A stretch of DNA of 64,000 bases, taken from contig NZ_ATVR01000015.1 of assembly GCF_000420825.1 (NCBI RefSeq), forward strand, positions 20,948 to 84,947, in the 5' to 3' direction. Both the position numbers and the translations under genes were made by a program. Within the stretch, counting starts at the first letter, position 1. The number at the start of each line of letters is the position of its first letter. Shown one piece after another: positions 37,939 to 47,340 of the stretch. The stretch comes from Butyrivibrio sp. AE2015 (lineage in GTDB: Bacteria > Bacillota > Clostridia > Lachnospirales > Lachnospiraceae). Below the pieces are notes generated by a model. That model was not told where the DNA came from, made no database searches, and was given only the letters and a program-made list of their open reading frames with translations.

Positions 37939-39492
37939 TTAAGCTATGTTTTCTTCATCAGAAAGTGATGTGCTCTGATGAACCATAACTTCCTTATTGT
38001 AGCACGCAAAGGCGCTATCAACCAAGGCTTTATCAGGCTTTTTAGTAAATACAGAAACAAGAGGAACAATAATAAGTCCTGCGATCATACAAAAAGCTCC
38101 TGCATTTATTGGAGACTGTAAGAGTTTTGGAAAACTTGGCCTTACAAGCATATTTGCAAGCATTACTACCGTTGAGAAGATAAAGCTGCACCATACTCCT
38201 GCTTTAGAAGTTCCTTTCCAGTAAAGTCCATATAAAAATGGTGCAAGGAATGCTCCGGCAAGGGCTCCCCATGAAACACCCATAAGCTGAGCTATAAAAG
38301 TCACATTCTGTTTGTACTGAACAATTGCTATAACAACTGAAACTGCTACAAACACAACGATAAGACATCTCATTATAAGAATCTGCTTCTTTTCATCCAT
38401 CTTTTTGATAACATGGCCCTTTAAAAGGTCAAGAGTAAGCGTAGAACTGCTTGTAAGAACCAGAGATGAAAGCGTAGACATTGAAGCTGATAAAACAAGC
38501 ACTACAACAACTGCTATAAGAATATCCGGAAGCCCTGATAACATTGCAGGTACAACGCTGTCATATCCATTTGCAGCAATATCTATCCTGTCTGAAAAAA
38601 GTCTTCCAAAGCCACCAAGGAAATAGCATCCACCGGCGACTACGAAAGCAAAAAATGTTGAAACTATAGTTCCCTTTGAAATTGCCCTCTCACTCTTTAT
38701 TGCATAAAATTTTTGTACCATCTGTGGAAGTCCCCAGGTTCCAAGAGATGTCAGTATTACAACCCCAAGAAGATTTAAAGGATCAGGTCCAAAGAAAGAA
38801 GCAAAAATACCCGGAGTTGTACTTACAGACTCATCAGAGATCCTGGCAAGTCCATCAAGCGAAGCAAGGAAACCGCCCTGACTGTTAAGGACAGAAACAA
38901 CTACTGCTGATATACCAAAAAGCATGATTATCCCCTGAATAAAATCGTTAATTGCTGTAGCCATATAACCACCTGCAATAACGTAAATTCCTGTAAGAAC
39001 AGCCATTACTACAACGCATACAGAATAGTCGATATTAAATGCCATACCAAAGAGTCTTGAAAGGCCGTTGTATAAAGAGGCTGTGTAAGGAATCAGGAAA
39101 ATAAATGTGATAACAGATGCAGCAATTTTAAGTGATGAGCCTCCAAATCTTGATGCAAAGAACTGCGGCATTGTGGCAGAACCCAGATGTTGTGTCATGA
39201 TCCTTGTTCTTCTGCCAAGAATTGTCCATGCCATAAGTGATCCGATAAAAGCATTTCCAATTCCTACCCAGGTAGCAGCTATTCCGTATTTCCAGCCAAA
39301 CTGCCCTGCATAACCAACAAAGATAACAGCCGAAAAATAACTGGTACCATAGGCAAAAGCAGAAACCCAGGGCCCAACTGATCTTCCGCCAAGTACAAAA
39401 CCATTAACATCTGTCGAGTTCTTTCTGCAGGTAAAACCAATAAACAGCATCACCGCAAAAAATACAACAAGCAACAACACTTTAATAATCAT
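37939..39492 (-). CDS. Sodium:solute symporter (SSS family)
   Basis: A 517-residue transporter with about 13 membrane helices. FVLGGRSVGPWVSAFAYGTSYFSAVIFVGYAG near the N-terminus, GGYMATAINDFIQGIIMLFG in the middle and VLVLSASMSTLSSLVLTSSSTLTLDLLKG (helix 8, Ser/Thr pairs for the second sodium site) are the landmarks of the PutP-like group. It drives uptake with sodium. The substrate is uncertain (proline, pantothenate or a carboxylate from homology alone); its operator-like sequence, shared with the acyl-CoA ligase and iorAB units, suggests an aryl-acid or related compound. GGGAGG lies five bases before the ATG. Confidence 0.9.
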   Translation of the reverse strand: MIIKVLLLVVFFAVMLFIGFTCRKNSTDVNGFVLGGRSVGPWVSAFAYGTSYFSAVIFVGYAGQFGWKYGIAATWVGIGNAFIGSLMAWTILGRRTRIMTQHLGSATMPQFFASRFGGSSLKIAASVITFIFLIPYTASLYNGLSRLFGMAFNIDYSVCVVVMAVLTGIYVIAGGYMATAINDFIQGIIMLFGISAVVVSVLNSQGGFLASLDGLARISDESVSTTPGIFASFFGPDPLNLLGVVILTSLGTWGLPQMVQKFYAIKSERAISKGTIVSTFFAFVVAGGCYFLGGFGRLFSDRIDIAANGYDSVVPAMLSGLPDILIAVVVVLVLSASMSTLSSLVLTSSSTLTLDLLKGHVIKKMDEKKQILIMRCLIVVFVAVSVVIAIVQYKQNVTFIAQLMGVSWGALAGAFLAPFLYGLYWKGTSKAGVWCSFIFSTVVMLANMLVRPSFPKLLQSPINAGAFCMIAGLIIVPLVSVFTKKPDKALVDSAFACYNKEVMVHQSTSLSDEENIA

Positions 39493-39531
39493 ACAAACCT
39501 CCCAAGCAATATTTTGATGTGTTCTTTTAAT

Positions 39532-39560
39532 ACTTTAACGCTTTAAATCGTACAAGTCAA
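39532..39560 (-). promoter_or_regulatory. Symporter promoter with shared operator site 2 in the spacer
   Basis: On the minus strand -35 TTGACT (39560-39555) and -10 TAAAGT (39537-39532) are 17 bases apart. The shared sequence, + strand CTTTAACGCTTTAAATCG from 39533, fills the spacer and overlaps both elements, as expected for a repressor site. Confidence 0.65.
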
Positions 39561-39571
39561 TAAATATAATA

Positions 39572-39600
39572 AAAGACCACCAATTAAATTAGTGGCCTTT
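39572..39600 (-). terminator. Terminator of the MATE-GHKL gene
   Basis: AAAGACCAC (39572-39580) and GTGGCCTTT (39592-39600) form a stem with one mismatch and a nested AATT pairing; minus-strand TTTTATTATATTT follows. Confidence 0.65.
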
Positions 39601-39607
39601 ACAATAA

Positions 39608-41389
39608 TCAAATCTTTATTGTAAGAACATTTAATCCCAAAACATTCTGATAAGTAAAGTCCTTGGCGATACTATAGACCATCCTTAATCCGATGTTCGT
39701 GGTCTTATCATCAGGATCAGCAAGACGCTGTCTTTGAACAGGGTCAAAGGGCTGGCAGTCATCCTTAATACAAAGTATAACATCGTCGTCTTTAACTATT
39801 GCTCTGGCAGTGAGATTATGCTTTTTACCATCAAGCGCAAATCCGTGTCTTACAACATTCCCCGCCATTTCTTCCATTGCAAGACTTATAAAATATGCTC
39901 TTCTTTTATCAATACCCTTACTTATGCAAAATTTCTGGGCTGCATCAGCAGTTCCTGTTACATCCGTCATCTTTCGAACAACAAATTCAGCTCTGTGATC
40001 ATCATCAACACCAAAGTTATCCGGTATTACCATTAGTTCATCAAGATTTGAAGGTATTTTTTTATTCTTGATCATTGCATAAATGATAACAATTAAAACG
40101 CCCACAATGCCATTTAGAACATTGGCAAAATAAACAGCATTCATTCCCAAAAAAGGAATCAAAACAGCGGTAAAAGCACTTACACAAACGAATCCATCCA
40201 ATACTCCATATATATGCACTAAAAGTTTTCTATTTGAAGCCAGTGCATAGCAACTAAAATGCATAAGCCATACTGCAAGCGGCATACATAGAGGAAGGAT
40301 TCTGTATCCCCACATAGTCATGGCAAAAACCGGTTCTGACTGATTTTGGAAGAAAACCAAAGTAAAGGGCTTTGCCATTAGAATAATAAATGCTGAAACT
40401 GCGCATTGAAGAGGGATAAATCTAAAAAGCGCAGTCCTCATTACGTTCTTCAGAGTAGTTCTGTCCTCTTCTCCAATACTTACACTTATCATCATTCTTG
40501 ATACATTCAGCATTCCGGCGGGAATCGCCCAAAAGAAAGCCATTATCGCGTTAGAAGCCGCAAAAGCAGAAATGCCAACATTTCCTACATAGGAAATAAT
40601 AAGTCCATTGACAATCAATCCACGGATAGTCTGATATCCATTTCCTATTGCTCCAGGGAATCCGATAGTAACAATCTCTTTTGCATCATCCCACCTAAAG
40701 CCCTTAAAATTAAGTCTTATTGATGCTTGTGGCGTAAAGAAGAACTGAGCCTGAACCAGCATAAACACCCACATTCCAAGGGACGATGCAATTGCAAGTC
40801 CCAAGGCCTGCAAATGAAGTACCTGAACAAAGACATAATTAAAAATCAGATTGACGACTATATATACAATACTTGCTATAGTAGTTCGGGTGGATTTATT
40901 TTCAAGAGAAAGAAATGCCGCAAGTTGATTGCCAATAAATAAGGGGAAAATTCCAAGCGCCTGACCGAGTAAAAATCTATTAAACACAAGCCTGGACGAA
41001 TTCTCAGGAGCAATAAAAGATGTCAGATCAAATATAGCCAATATGATCAATATCGCGGCTGTTACAGCTGAGATAATAGTACATAACAGAATATCCAGTG
41101 TAAAAACATTCTGCATTTGTCCTACCTGATTCTTGCCCATATATTTGCCGCAGATAACAACAGAACCGGTCAAAAACATAAAGCTTATCGCACCTACAAG
41201 CAGACTAATTGGATTATAAAGACCTACGGCACCCATGGCAGCTTCTCCAACATAGTTAGATGCAAAGAAGCCTGTAACTATACCATTAATAGCACTAATA
41301 GAATTTAAGAGTATCTGTACCGGTAAGAGTCTGAACAACAGTTTTGCAGTCATTTGAAAATCAGAAACTTTAGAAATGTTTTTATTCAT
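39608..41389 (-). CDS. MATE family transporter fused to a GHKL ATPase (anti-sigma-like) domain
   Basis: A 593-residue fusion. Residues ~1-445 are a 12-helix MATE transporter (FASNYVGEAAMGAVGLYNPI early on, duplicated NorM-like halves, GFPGAIGNGYQTIRG). Residues ~470-593 are a histidine-kinase-type ATPase domain close to SpoIIAB/RsbW: EEMAGNVVRHGF (N box), IKDDCQPFDP (G1, with Cys where a Gly is usual) and NIGLRMVYSIAKDFTYQ (G2). The transporter could be controlled by, or report to, a serine kinase module. The start is the ATG at 41389 with GGAG seven bases before it. It is a single-gene unit ended by its own terminator. Confidence 0.9.
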   Translation of the reverse strand: MNKNISKVSDFQMTAKLLFRLLPVQILLNSISAINGIVTGFFASNYVGEAAMGAVGLYNPISLLVGAISFMFLTGSVVICGKYMGKNQVGQMQNVFTLDILLCTIISAVTAAILIILAIFDLTSFIAPENSSRLVFNRFLLGQALGIFPLFIGNQLAAFLSLENKSTRTTIASIVYIVVNLIFNYVFVQVLHLQALGLAIASSLGMWVFMLVQAQFFFTPQASIRLNFKGFRWDDAKEIVTIGFPGAIGNGYQTIRGLIVNGLIISYVGNVGISAFAASNAIMAFFWAIPAGMLNVSRMMISVSIGEEDRTTLKNVMRTALFRFIPLQCAVSAFIILMAKPFTLVFFQNQSEPVFAMTMWGYRILPLCMPLAVWLMHFSCYALASNRKLLVHIYGVLDGFVCVSAFTAVLIPFLGMNAVYFANVLNGIVGVLIVIIYAMIKNKKIPSNLDELMVIPDNFGVDDDHRAEFVVRKMTDVTGTADAAQKFCISKGIDKRRAYFISLAMEEMAGNVVRHGFALDGKKHNLTARAIVKDDDVILCIKDDCQPFDPVQRQRLADPDDKTTNIGLRMVYSIAKDFTYQNVLGLNVLTIKI

Positions 41390-41482
41390 AATCACACTCC
41401 TTGATTACAATTGACGTATTTACAGATATATTTTATCACCAAACAAATTATACACTTATTAAAGTTTTCTTATAATAAAATA

Positions 41483-41519
41483 ACTTCCCATATAGGTTAA
41501 TTGTTCCTATGTGGGAAGT
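41483..41519 (-). terminator. Terminator of the adhesin-sortase unit
   Basis: ACTTCCCATATAGG (41483-41496) pairs with CCTATGTGGGAAGT (41506-41519), one mismatch; minus-strand TTATTTTATTATAAG follows. The remaining DNA up to 41389 is AT-rich and holds nothing else I can name. Confidence 0.82.
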
Positions 41520-41521
41520 GC

Positions 41522-42142
41522 TTATAATACTCTTTCTGCTATAACTACCAACCTGTGCGTTGCTATATAGATTGGTGTACAAGTGTAAAGAGTCAGTATT
41601 TCATTTTCTGTATTTTCGAGGATTTCCACTTCTTCAGGCTTTACTGTTTTGATTTCGGATACTTTATAGCTGTACTTTTCAGTTGGTGTATGAATATAGA
41701 TCATATCACCAATTTCCACTTCATTTAATCTGTTAAAATACTTACCAAAAGTATAATTCCTGTGACCTGCAATTACGCAGTTACCAACTTCCCCCGGTAA
41801 AGCAGTATCAATTTCATGACCAAGCGCTGCAGATAATGCATTTTTGTCTGTGCCCTCAACAACTGGCTCCAAGGAATCTATACAGGGTATCTCTAAAATA
41901 TATTCTGCCAAAACGTCAGAAGTATTACTATTATCTGATTCTTTATCTTCCTGCTCGCTTTGAACCGGAATATTTAATTCTTCTTTTATATCTTCAAACC
42001 CTGGAGTATTATCAAAAGCTGCTATTATCTCCTGCTTTTTTGAATACTGAAGAAGATTCGTTGCTACTGATGCAGATATTAGTATGACTCCAAAAACTGC
42101 CAGGGTAATCCCTGACAGTTTTCTAAAATTATTTTTTCTCAT
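41522..42142 (-). CDS. Class D-type sortase
   Basis: A 206-residue sortase with an N-terminal membrane anchor (ITLAVFGVILISASVATNLL), a linker rich in Glu/Asp/Ser, and the catalytic domain: NCVIAGHRNYTFGKYFNRL (His), LTLYTCTPIYIATHRLVVIAE (Cys and Arg). It cuts surface proteins at an LPxTG-like motif and attaches them to the wall or to other subunits. Its substrate is very likely the large protein encoded directly upstream, which has LAKTG at its end. The start is the ATG at 42142, 14 bases inside the adhesin gene; ribosome binding is weak (GGTAAG), so coupling is likely. Confidence 0.9.
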   Translation of the reverse strand: MRKNNFRKLSGITLAVFGVILISASVATNLLQYSKKQEIIAAFDNTPGFEDIKEELNIPVQSEQEDKESDNSNTSDVLAEYILEIPCIDSLEPVVEGTDKNALSAALGHEIDTALPGEVGNCVIAGHRNYTFGKYFNRLNEVEIGDMIYIHTPTEKYSYKVSEIKTVKPEEVEILENTENEILTLYTCTPIYIATHRLVVIAERVL

Positions 42143-45100
42143 TTTTCTTACCAAATATTAAATACAAACCTCCAAGAAGGAAGGCAATACCAAATGCATA
42201 GCTAAATAAAGTACCGATAAAACCTCCGGTTTTAGCAAGTCTCCTTACATTGTTAACGTCACCCTGAATATTATTTGTATCATTATCAAAAGCACTGTCA
42301 ATGTTATTATCTGAAACTGTCTCTTTTGAAATTTTATTTGAAAAATCACCTACAACTTCGTCATTATTTTCAGATAAATCGCTATGCTCATATTCATCTT
42401 TTATTTCTTTTGGATGAACATCCTGAATTGGTTCAAATATATCATTATTACCTTTTTCAGGTTTGGGGTCATTTCCCTTTTTATCACCAGATTTTTCCGG
42501 TTTCTTATCTCCCTGATTCTTACCATCCTGATTCTTATTTCCTTTATTCTCAGGCTGCGTTTTGGCAGGTTTATCTCCAGATGAGGGCTGCGTTTTTTCA
42601 GGTTTATCTCCTAATGAAGGCTGTGTTTGTGCAGGTTTATCTCCGAATGAGGGTTGTTCAGGATCTGTGTCATTATTTACGGGTTTTTCCGGCTCAACAG
42701 TTATTTTATCATTGACTATTTCAACTACAGGCTGGTCATTTTTCTTTTCATAAGATCCATCCATCTGTTTATAAACAACATCGCCATCGTTATTCAACTT
42801 AAATTCAACTGTTTTTGCCTTTTCATAACCTATAGGAACTTCATCCTGTTCAAGAGTATAAACAGTCTGGTAGTTTAAACTCACACTGCTCTTTTCAGCA
42901 TTATTTGGGACAAGATCTGTAGCTGTCACACATTTAATCCCGTTTCGTTCTCCTGAAGAGATAGTCACCTTTGCTCCCAAGAGCCTGTTTCCTTCAGTAT
43001 CTAAATTAACAACTTCAACGTTTTTTACAACACCTGCATCTACTTCATTTTTAATGATAAGAAGATTATTCTCATCATCAAAAGAAACTAACTGGTTTTC
43101 AGCCTCATCTAAATCTTTGATCTTCAGTTCAAATGAATCACCATCATTTGAGATCTCAACGACAAAGGCAATAGGATTAGACTTTATATAACCAATCGGA
43201 ACATCTGACTGTACCAAAACGTATTTTCCTTCAGGAAGTGCAACTATCTCATCGCTATCTATTGTTGTCCATTCCTTTAACCTGGTATCATCATCCATTT
43301 CTGTAATATAGAATTTTGATCCAATAAGCCTTTTTTCCTGGTCATATGAAATATTTCTAACGCTAAAAGAATATGTATCCTTAGGAGCATTAATGATTGT
43401 TACATCCTTTTCTTCAGATCCCTCACTAAAATCACCATCAGATTCTTTCAACTTCAATATATCTTTGCCATTTACTTCTACAACTTTAAATTCAACATTT
43501 TTTTGAGAATCCAAAACGCTGTAGCCGAATGGTACTGCTATTTCTGACAGCTTATATACAGTATCATAATTAACATCAATATCTACAAACTTACCATCCG
43601 TTACATAGCCGTCATAAATAGTCTTTTCTTCTAGTCCTTTTTGAGGATTTGAAAGTCTCTTAAGAGTAAGTTTTCCATTCTTAAGACCTACTCCTTCATT
43701 ATCGATAAGATTAAATCTTACTTTTGTTGTCTTTTGATTCAGCGGTACCGGATATTCATATTTTTTACCATCTATTGTAATAGGAGTTATCTGACCATCA
43801 TACACATAACCATCCGGAGATGTTGTCTGCACAAGATAATATGTCTTTCCTGGTACAAGCTTATTTATAGCCCTTGCTTCACCATTTGACTTTGTTGTCA
43901 AAGATATGATCTTTTCAGAGTTTTTATCATTACTTTTAAGAACATCAAATGATACGCCTGAGAGTGGTTTATTTGTCTCCTCATCATATACCTTAAGTAT
44001 AAATCTCCTTAAACTCTCACTTGAAGCACTACTTGAAACATTAATACTAAAACTAGCTGATGCAACTTTATTTTCGCTTTCTTTATAGCCAACCATTCTT
44101 ACAGAGTTTGAATAATCTTTATACTCCTTATATTCAGGACTGGCGGCATATTCTAAAATAAATGCTTTATTTGTCTCAGAGTTAAGCCTTACTGATAGTA
44201 TAGTTTTATTATTCTTAATCTCTGTTTTTATTGTCTTATCAGCGTACTCTATACCAGTATTCACAAAAGTTCCATCAGAATTAATTGTAGCTTCATAAAG
44301 CTTTACTGAATCAGTATCCAACTCCAGGCTTGCACCCAATGTATCTTCGATTGTCGTGCCTGATGGCAACTTTTGCTGCATTCCATTAATCTGTACTGTA
44401 TATTTTGCAAGACCTGAAGCTTCGTCAAAAGTGCCTTTTTTACTAAGTATTTTATTAATAATTCCCTTAGTTTCCACTGAAGCAAGCTGTCCATTAGGAT
44501 TATCAGCTGTTGTAACATTTACAACATTTTTTATTGAAATAGAGGCGCCATTATCAATTGAATTAATTGTGTCGTCAGCAACCTTCGCTTTGAAAGATAT
44601 AATTTTATCAGAATCGTCCTCAGAAAAATCTATTCCATATATTTTAAGAATTCCATCATTATATTCATATTGTGAATGTTTAACACCATTTACCTTAAGT
44701 GATCCATCATTAACAAACTCAAGGCCTGCGCTTTTCAAATCGTCTGTAGCAATAACATCCCTAATGGCAATATTACTTTTGTTTAGCGTTATAGTATAAG
44801 TAATTGTGTGGTCTGAATAATCAAAATCTGTAGCTGACTTGGTGACAAAAGTTTTTGTGATTCTATATATTGCAGTATCGTCTGCAATTTGATCATTTTC
44901 TTCAAATAATTTTACTTTGTTTGAATAGCCTTCATTTATGACATTTTTAGACCAGACTTCATTGTTTACTATTTGAGTAACAACATCAAATTCAAGCGAT
45001 TTACCATTTAGATTGTCGCCTAAATCAAGTATACGTTTTTCTATTCCATCAGGAAATTCCATATCTTCAAAGACACTATCAGTAGCATTTTTAATCGCAA

Positions 45101-47042
45101 CTATTTTCTGATTTGAATCAGGCATTTCTTCAATACTTGCATTAACAATTTCCTGTTTGTTAGGATTAGCAATAACATGCCATGTTATCTGATGAGTTTT
45201 TTCATCATATCCATTTAGTTTTACTGATTTTGCAATGCCAGCCTTTGAAAGACTGATGTTTTCAGCACTAACCTGCACTGTTACAGGTTTAAGGGAAATA
45301 CTCCCTTCACCATCGGGCAAATCATAAGATAACCAAACACTGTTACTTGGAATAGCATTATTAGTCTTTAAAAACTTCTTATAATTATCAATCTTTGTCT
45401 TATATTTAACTACGATTTGTGAAACACCTGAAACATCACCAAAATCAATTCTTACATTGCAAGAACTATCATTTGTAATAATCTCATAATTATCGCCATC
45501 CAAACCAGTAACAGAAATTGAATCATCAACAAGCTTTAATATATTTGAATTACTGAACTTATCAAACATTTTTAAGTTGTTCAGATTATAGCCATTAGTA
45601 TTTATGGTAACTGTCCATTCTGTAACACCATTGGAATCCATTTTTGTTCCATTTTTAGTGATCCACTGTTTAAAGCTTTGTGAAACAATGCACTGTCCCT
45701 CAGCTGAAGCTATTATTTCTTCACCATTCAACAATTTAGCAGTATTTGTAAATGTTTTCTCGACAGCACCGCCTTTATTATCCTTAAAGGATTCCTGCAT
45801 AAAATCAGTCTCAGGCTTTGTCTGATAAGTAATAGTAGTATTATTTAATGTTAAAGAAGCATCTATATGATAGCTTAATTCCCTGTTATCGCTATCGTAG
45901 CTGAGGTTATCTGCTTTAGAATCATTAACTTTAAAAGAGCCATCGACCAAAGACTGACCTTCAGAAAATGTATCTTTGAAATCATAACCGTCTTCATAAA
46001 TTGCAGGATTAATGTCATCATTTTTTATATTAACAGTCCACTTGATCACATTATCATTTTTGTCATATTCTCCACTTTTAGTAATAGTTGGAGGAACTTT
46101 TTTGTTATTAGCAATGATAAGTGAATATTCTGTTCCATCGATTGTAAATGAATACTCTTCGCTGTCCTTTATGCTTTCATTATTTGCATCAAGACTGGCA
46201 GACCAGGAAAAACAGGCATTTTTTACAATCCTGTCTTCTGTATTGTCGGAAATTTTTACTATGATTGAATTATCAGAAAAACTTACCTTGGCAAATTCCT
46301 GGCTTACACCATCTTCATCATCAGCAGAAATTATAATCTCACTGGTTGGAATTTCAAGTCCGTTTGGATCAAATGCTATGCTAAATTCATTACCATTTTT
46401 TACATATGGTATATCTTTTTGATCTAACTCATAATCTTCTTCTGCAATATTTACTCCAATTTCAGATTGCAGATAATATTTGAATTCTATCGTATCTCCA
46501 AGTTTAATCTCAGGTTTGTCTCCTGTTACAGCATTACCATTTACTGTAATATCTACATAATCGAATATGGATTTATTGTTTACATGAATTTCAGAACTCG
46601 AAACCTTACTTTCAGAAATCATTTCTTCATCTAAATAATCAGCAAACAAAGATGTAATATCTACTGTTTTAGTAGTTAAAGTCTTGCTCTCTGTGAGCTT
46701 TACTTCATCATCTTTTGAAGCATCCTTAGATTCAACTTCAGACTCATCTCCCAGATCAGTCTTTGTTTCATCCTTGGATTCATCTACTATATCACCCTCT
46801 TTTTCATCTTTGGATTCATCTATTTGATCAGCCTCATTTTTTCCCTTGGATTCATCATTTAATTCATCTTTATTTTCATTTGTGGACTCATCTTCATTTT
46901 CTTCATCAGTCGAATCCTCTTCATCAATATCATTTACGCTAAATGTCTCATTAGTATCCTCGGCATAAGTAACAATGTTACTTCCCAATAAACTAAAACT
47001 TAAAACAAGGCATAAACATGCCTTTAAAAACCTGCTTTTCAT
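42129..47042 (-). CDS. Large LAKTG-anchored surface adhesin with SpaA-type domains
   Basis: A ~1637-residue secreted protein. Order: signal peptide (about 1-28), a Ser/Glu/Asp/Lys-rich stalk with repeated DESKDE units (about 35-120), a series of adhesin beta domains containing xKWTVNIxN / xEWTVTINTN / xQITWHVIANPN strands (isopeptide-adhesin or DUF11-like, about 150-1000), four SpaA-like domains (about 1010-1440; conserved turns YYLVQTTSPDGY, YKLSEIAVPFGY, YVLVQSDVPIGY, YTLEQDEVPIGY), a Pro/Lys/Gln-rich segment and the sorting signal LAKTG with hydrophobic helix and KKNEKK tail. It probably makes attachments to a host, plant fibre or other cells. The ATG at 47042 is preferred (AAAGG ten bases upstream); 47060 would add six residues. 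Confidence 0.9.
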   Translation of the reverse strand: MKSRFLKACLCLVLSFSLLGSNIVTYAEDTNETFSVNDIDEEDSTDEENEDESTNENKDELNDESKGKNEADQIDESKDEKEGDIVDESKDETKTDLGDESEVESKDASKDDEVKLTESKTLTTKTVDITSLFADYLDEEMISESKVSSSEIHVNNKSIFDYVDITVNGNAVTGDKPEIKLGDTIEFKYYLQSEIGVNIAEEDYELDQKDIPYVKNGNEFSIAFDPNGLEIPTSEIIISADDEDGVSQEFAKVSFSDNSIIVKISDNTEDRIVKNACFSWSASLDANNESIKDSEEYSFTIDGTEYSLIIANNKKVPPTITKSGEYDKNDNVIKWTVNIKNDDINPAIYEDGYDFKDTFSEGQSLVDGSFKVNDSKADNLSYDSDNRELSYHIDASLTLNNTTITYQTKPETDFMQESFKDNKGGAVEKTFTNTAKLLNGEEIIASAEGQCIVSQSFKQWITKNGTKMDSNGVTEWTVTINTNGYNLNNLKMFDKFSNSNILKLVDDSISVTGLDGDNYEIITNDSSCNVRIDFGDVSGVSQIVVKYKTKIDNYKKFLKTNNAIPSNSVWLSYDLPDGEGSISLKPVTVQVSAENISLSKAGIAKSVKLNGYDEKTHQITWHVIANPNKQEIVNASIEEMPDSNQKIVAIKNATDSVFEDMEFPDGIEKRILDLGDNLNGKSLEFDVVTQIVNNEVWSKNVINEGYSNKVKLFEENDQIADDTAIYRITKTFVTKSATDFDYSDHTITYTITLNKSNIAIRDVIATDDLKSAGLEFVNDGSLKVNGVKHSQYEYNDGILKIYGIDFSEDDSDKIISFKAKVADDTINSIDNGASISIKNVVNVTTADNPNGQLASVETKGIINKILSKKGTFDEASGLAKYTVQINGMQQKLPSGTTIEDTLGASLELDTDSVKLYEATINSDGTFVNTGIEYADKTIKTEIKNNKTILSVRLNSETNKAFILEYAASPEYKEYKDYSNSVRMVGYKESENKVASASFSINVSSSASSESLRRFILKVYDEETNKPLSGVSFDVLKSNDKNSEKIISLTTKSNGEARAINKLVPGKTYYLVQTTSPDGYVYDGQITPITIDGKKYEYPVPLNQKTTKVRFNLIDNEGVGLKNGKLTLKRLSNPQKGLEEKTIYDGYVTDGKFVDIDVNYDTVYKLSEIAVPFGYSVLDSQKNVEFKVVEVNGKDILKLKESDGDFSEGSEEKDVTIINAPKDTYSFSVRNISYDQEKRLIGSKFYITEMDDDTRLKEWTTIDSDEIVALPEGKYVLVQSDVPIGYIKSNPIAFVVEISNDGDSFELKIKDLDEAENQLVSFDDENNLLIIKNEVDAGVVKNVEVVNLDTEGNRLLGAKVTISSGERNGIKCVTATDLVPNNAEKSSVSLNYQTVYTLEQDEVPIGYEKAKTVEFKLNNDGDVVYKQMDGSYEKKNDQPVVEIVNDKITVEPEKPVNNDTDPEQPSFGDKPAQTQPSLGDKPEKTQPSSGDKPAKTQPENKGNKNQDGKNQGDKKPEKSGDKKGNDPKPEKGNNDIFEPIQDVHPKEIKDEYEHSDLSENNDEVVGDFSNKISKETVSDNNIDSAFDNDTNNIQGDVNNVRRLAKTGGFIGTLFSYAFGIAFLLGGLYLIFGKKNEKK
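42553..42656 (-). repeat. 33-base tandem repeat in the adhesin (11-residue units)
   Basis: Three units plus a part copy, encoding DKPAxTQPSxG-type blocks before the sorting signal. It is a wall-spanning segment that may vary in length between strains. Confidence 0.8.
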
Positions 47043-47340
47043 AAACACATAACCTTTCATCCCACATATGCAAAATAAAATGCATTAAATTGCATACTAT
47101 CTATTATTATTATGGAAACTTATGTTGAAAAATAAGTGTTTTAATTGTGTAAATTGTGTGAAACAATTCGAAGTATCGTCCACAATTACTTAATCTATGT
47201 CTTACAGATGCCACCAAAAAATAATTCAGCAAGCACAAAATGATAGAAAATGAGCAAGAAAAAGACATTTTTATATAACAAATCGTGATAAAATAATTTA
47301 GGTGTATAAAAACTATTTTATTTTTGAAGGAGTTACAGGT
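47043..47340. promoter_or_regulatory. 298-base gap between divergent adhesin and transaldolase genes
   Basis: AT-rich. It must hold promoters for both directions. TAAAAT (47289-47294) is a -10 candidate for the transaldolase gene, without a good -35. An inverted ACTTAT / ATAAGT pair lies near 47118-47140. I see no open frame with a ribosome binding site. Confidence 0.35.

Noticed and set aside
42553..42656. Regular 33-base repeats as a possible CRISPR array
   Set aside because: Units are contiguous without spacers and encode a Pro-rich part of the adhesin in frame.
42275..42900. Long plus-strand frames opposite the adhesin gene
   Set aside because: They have no ribosome binding sites and arise from the repetitive codon use of the adhesin on the other strand.
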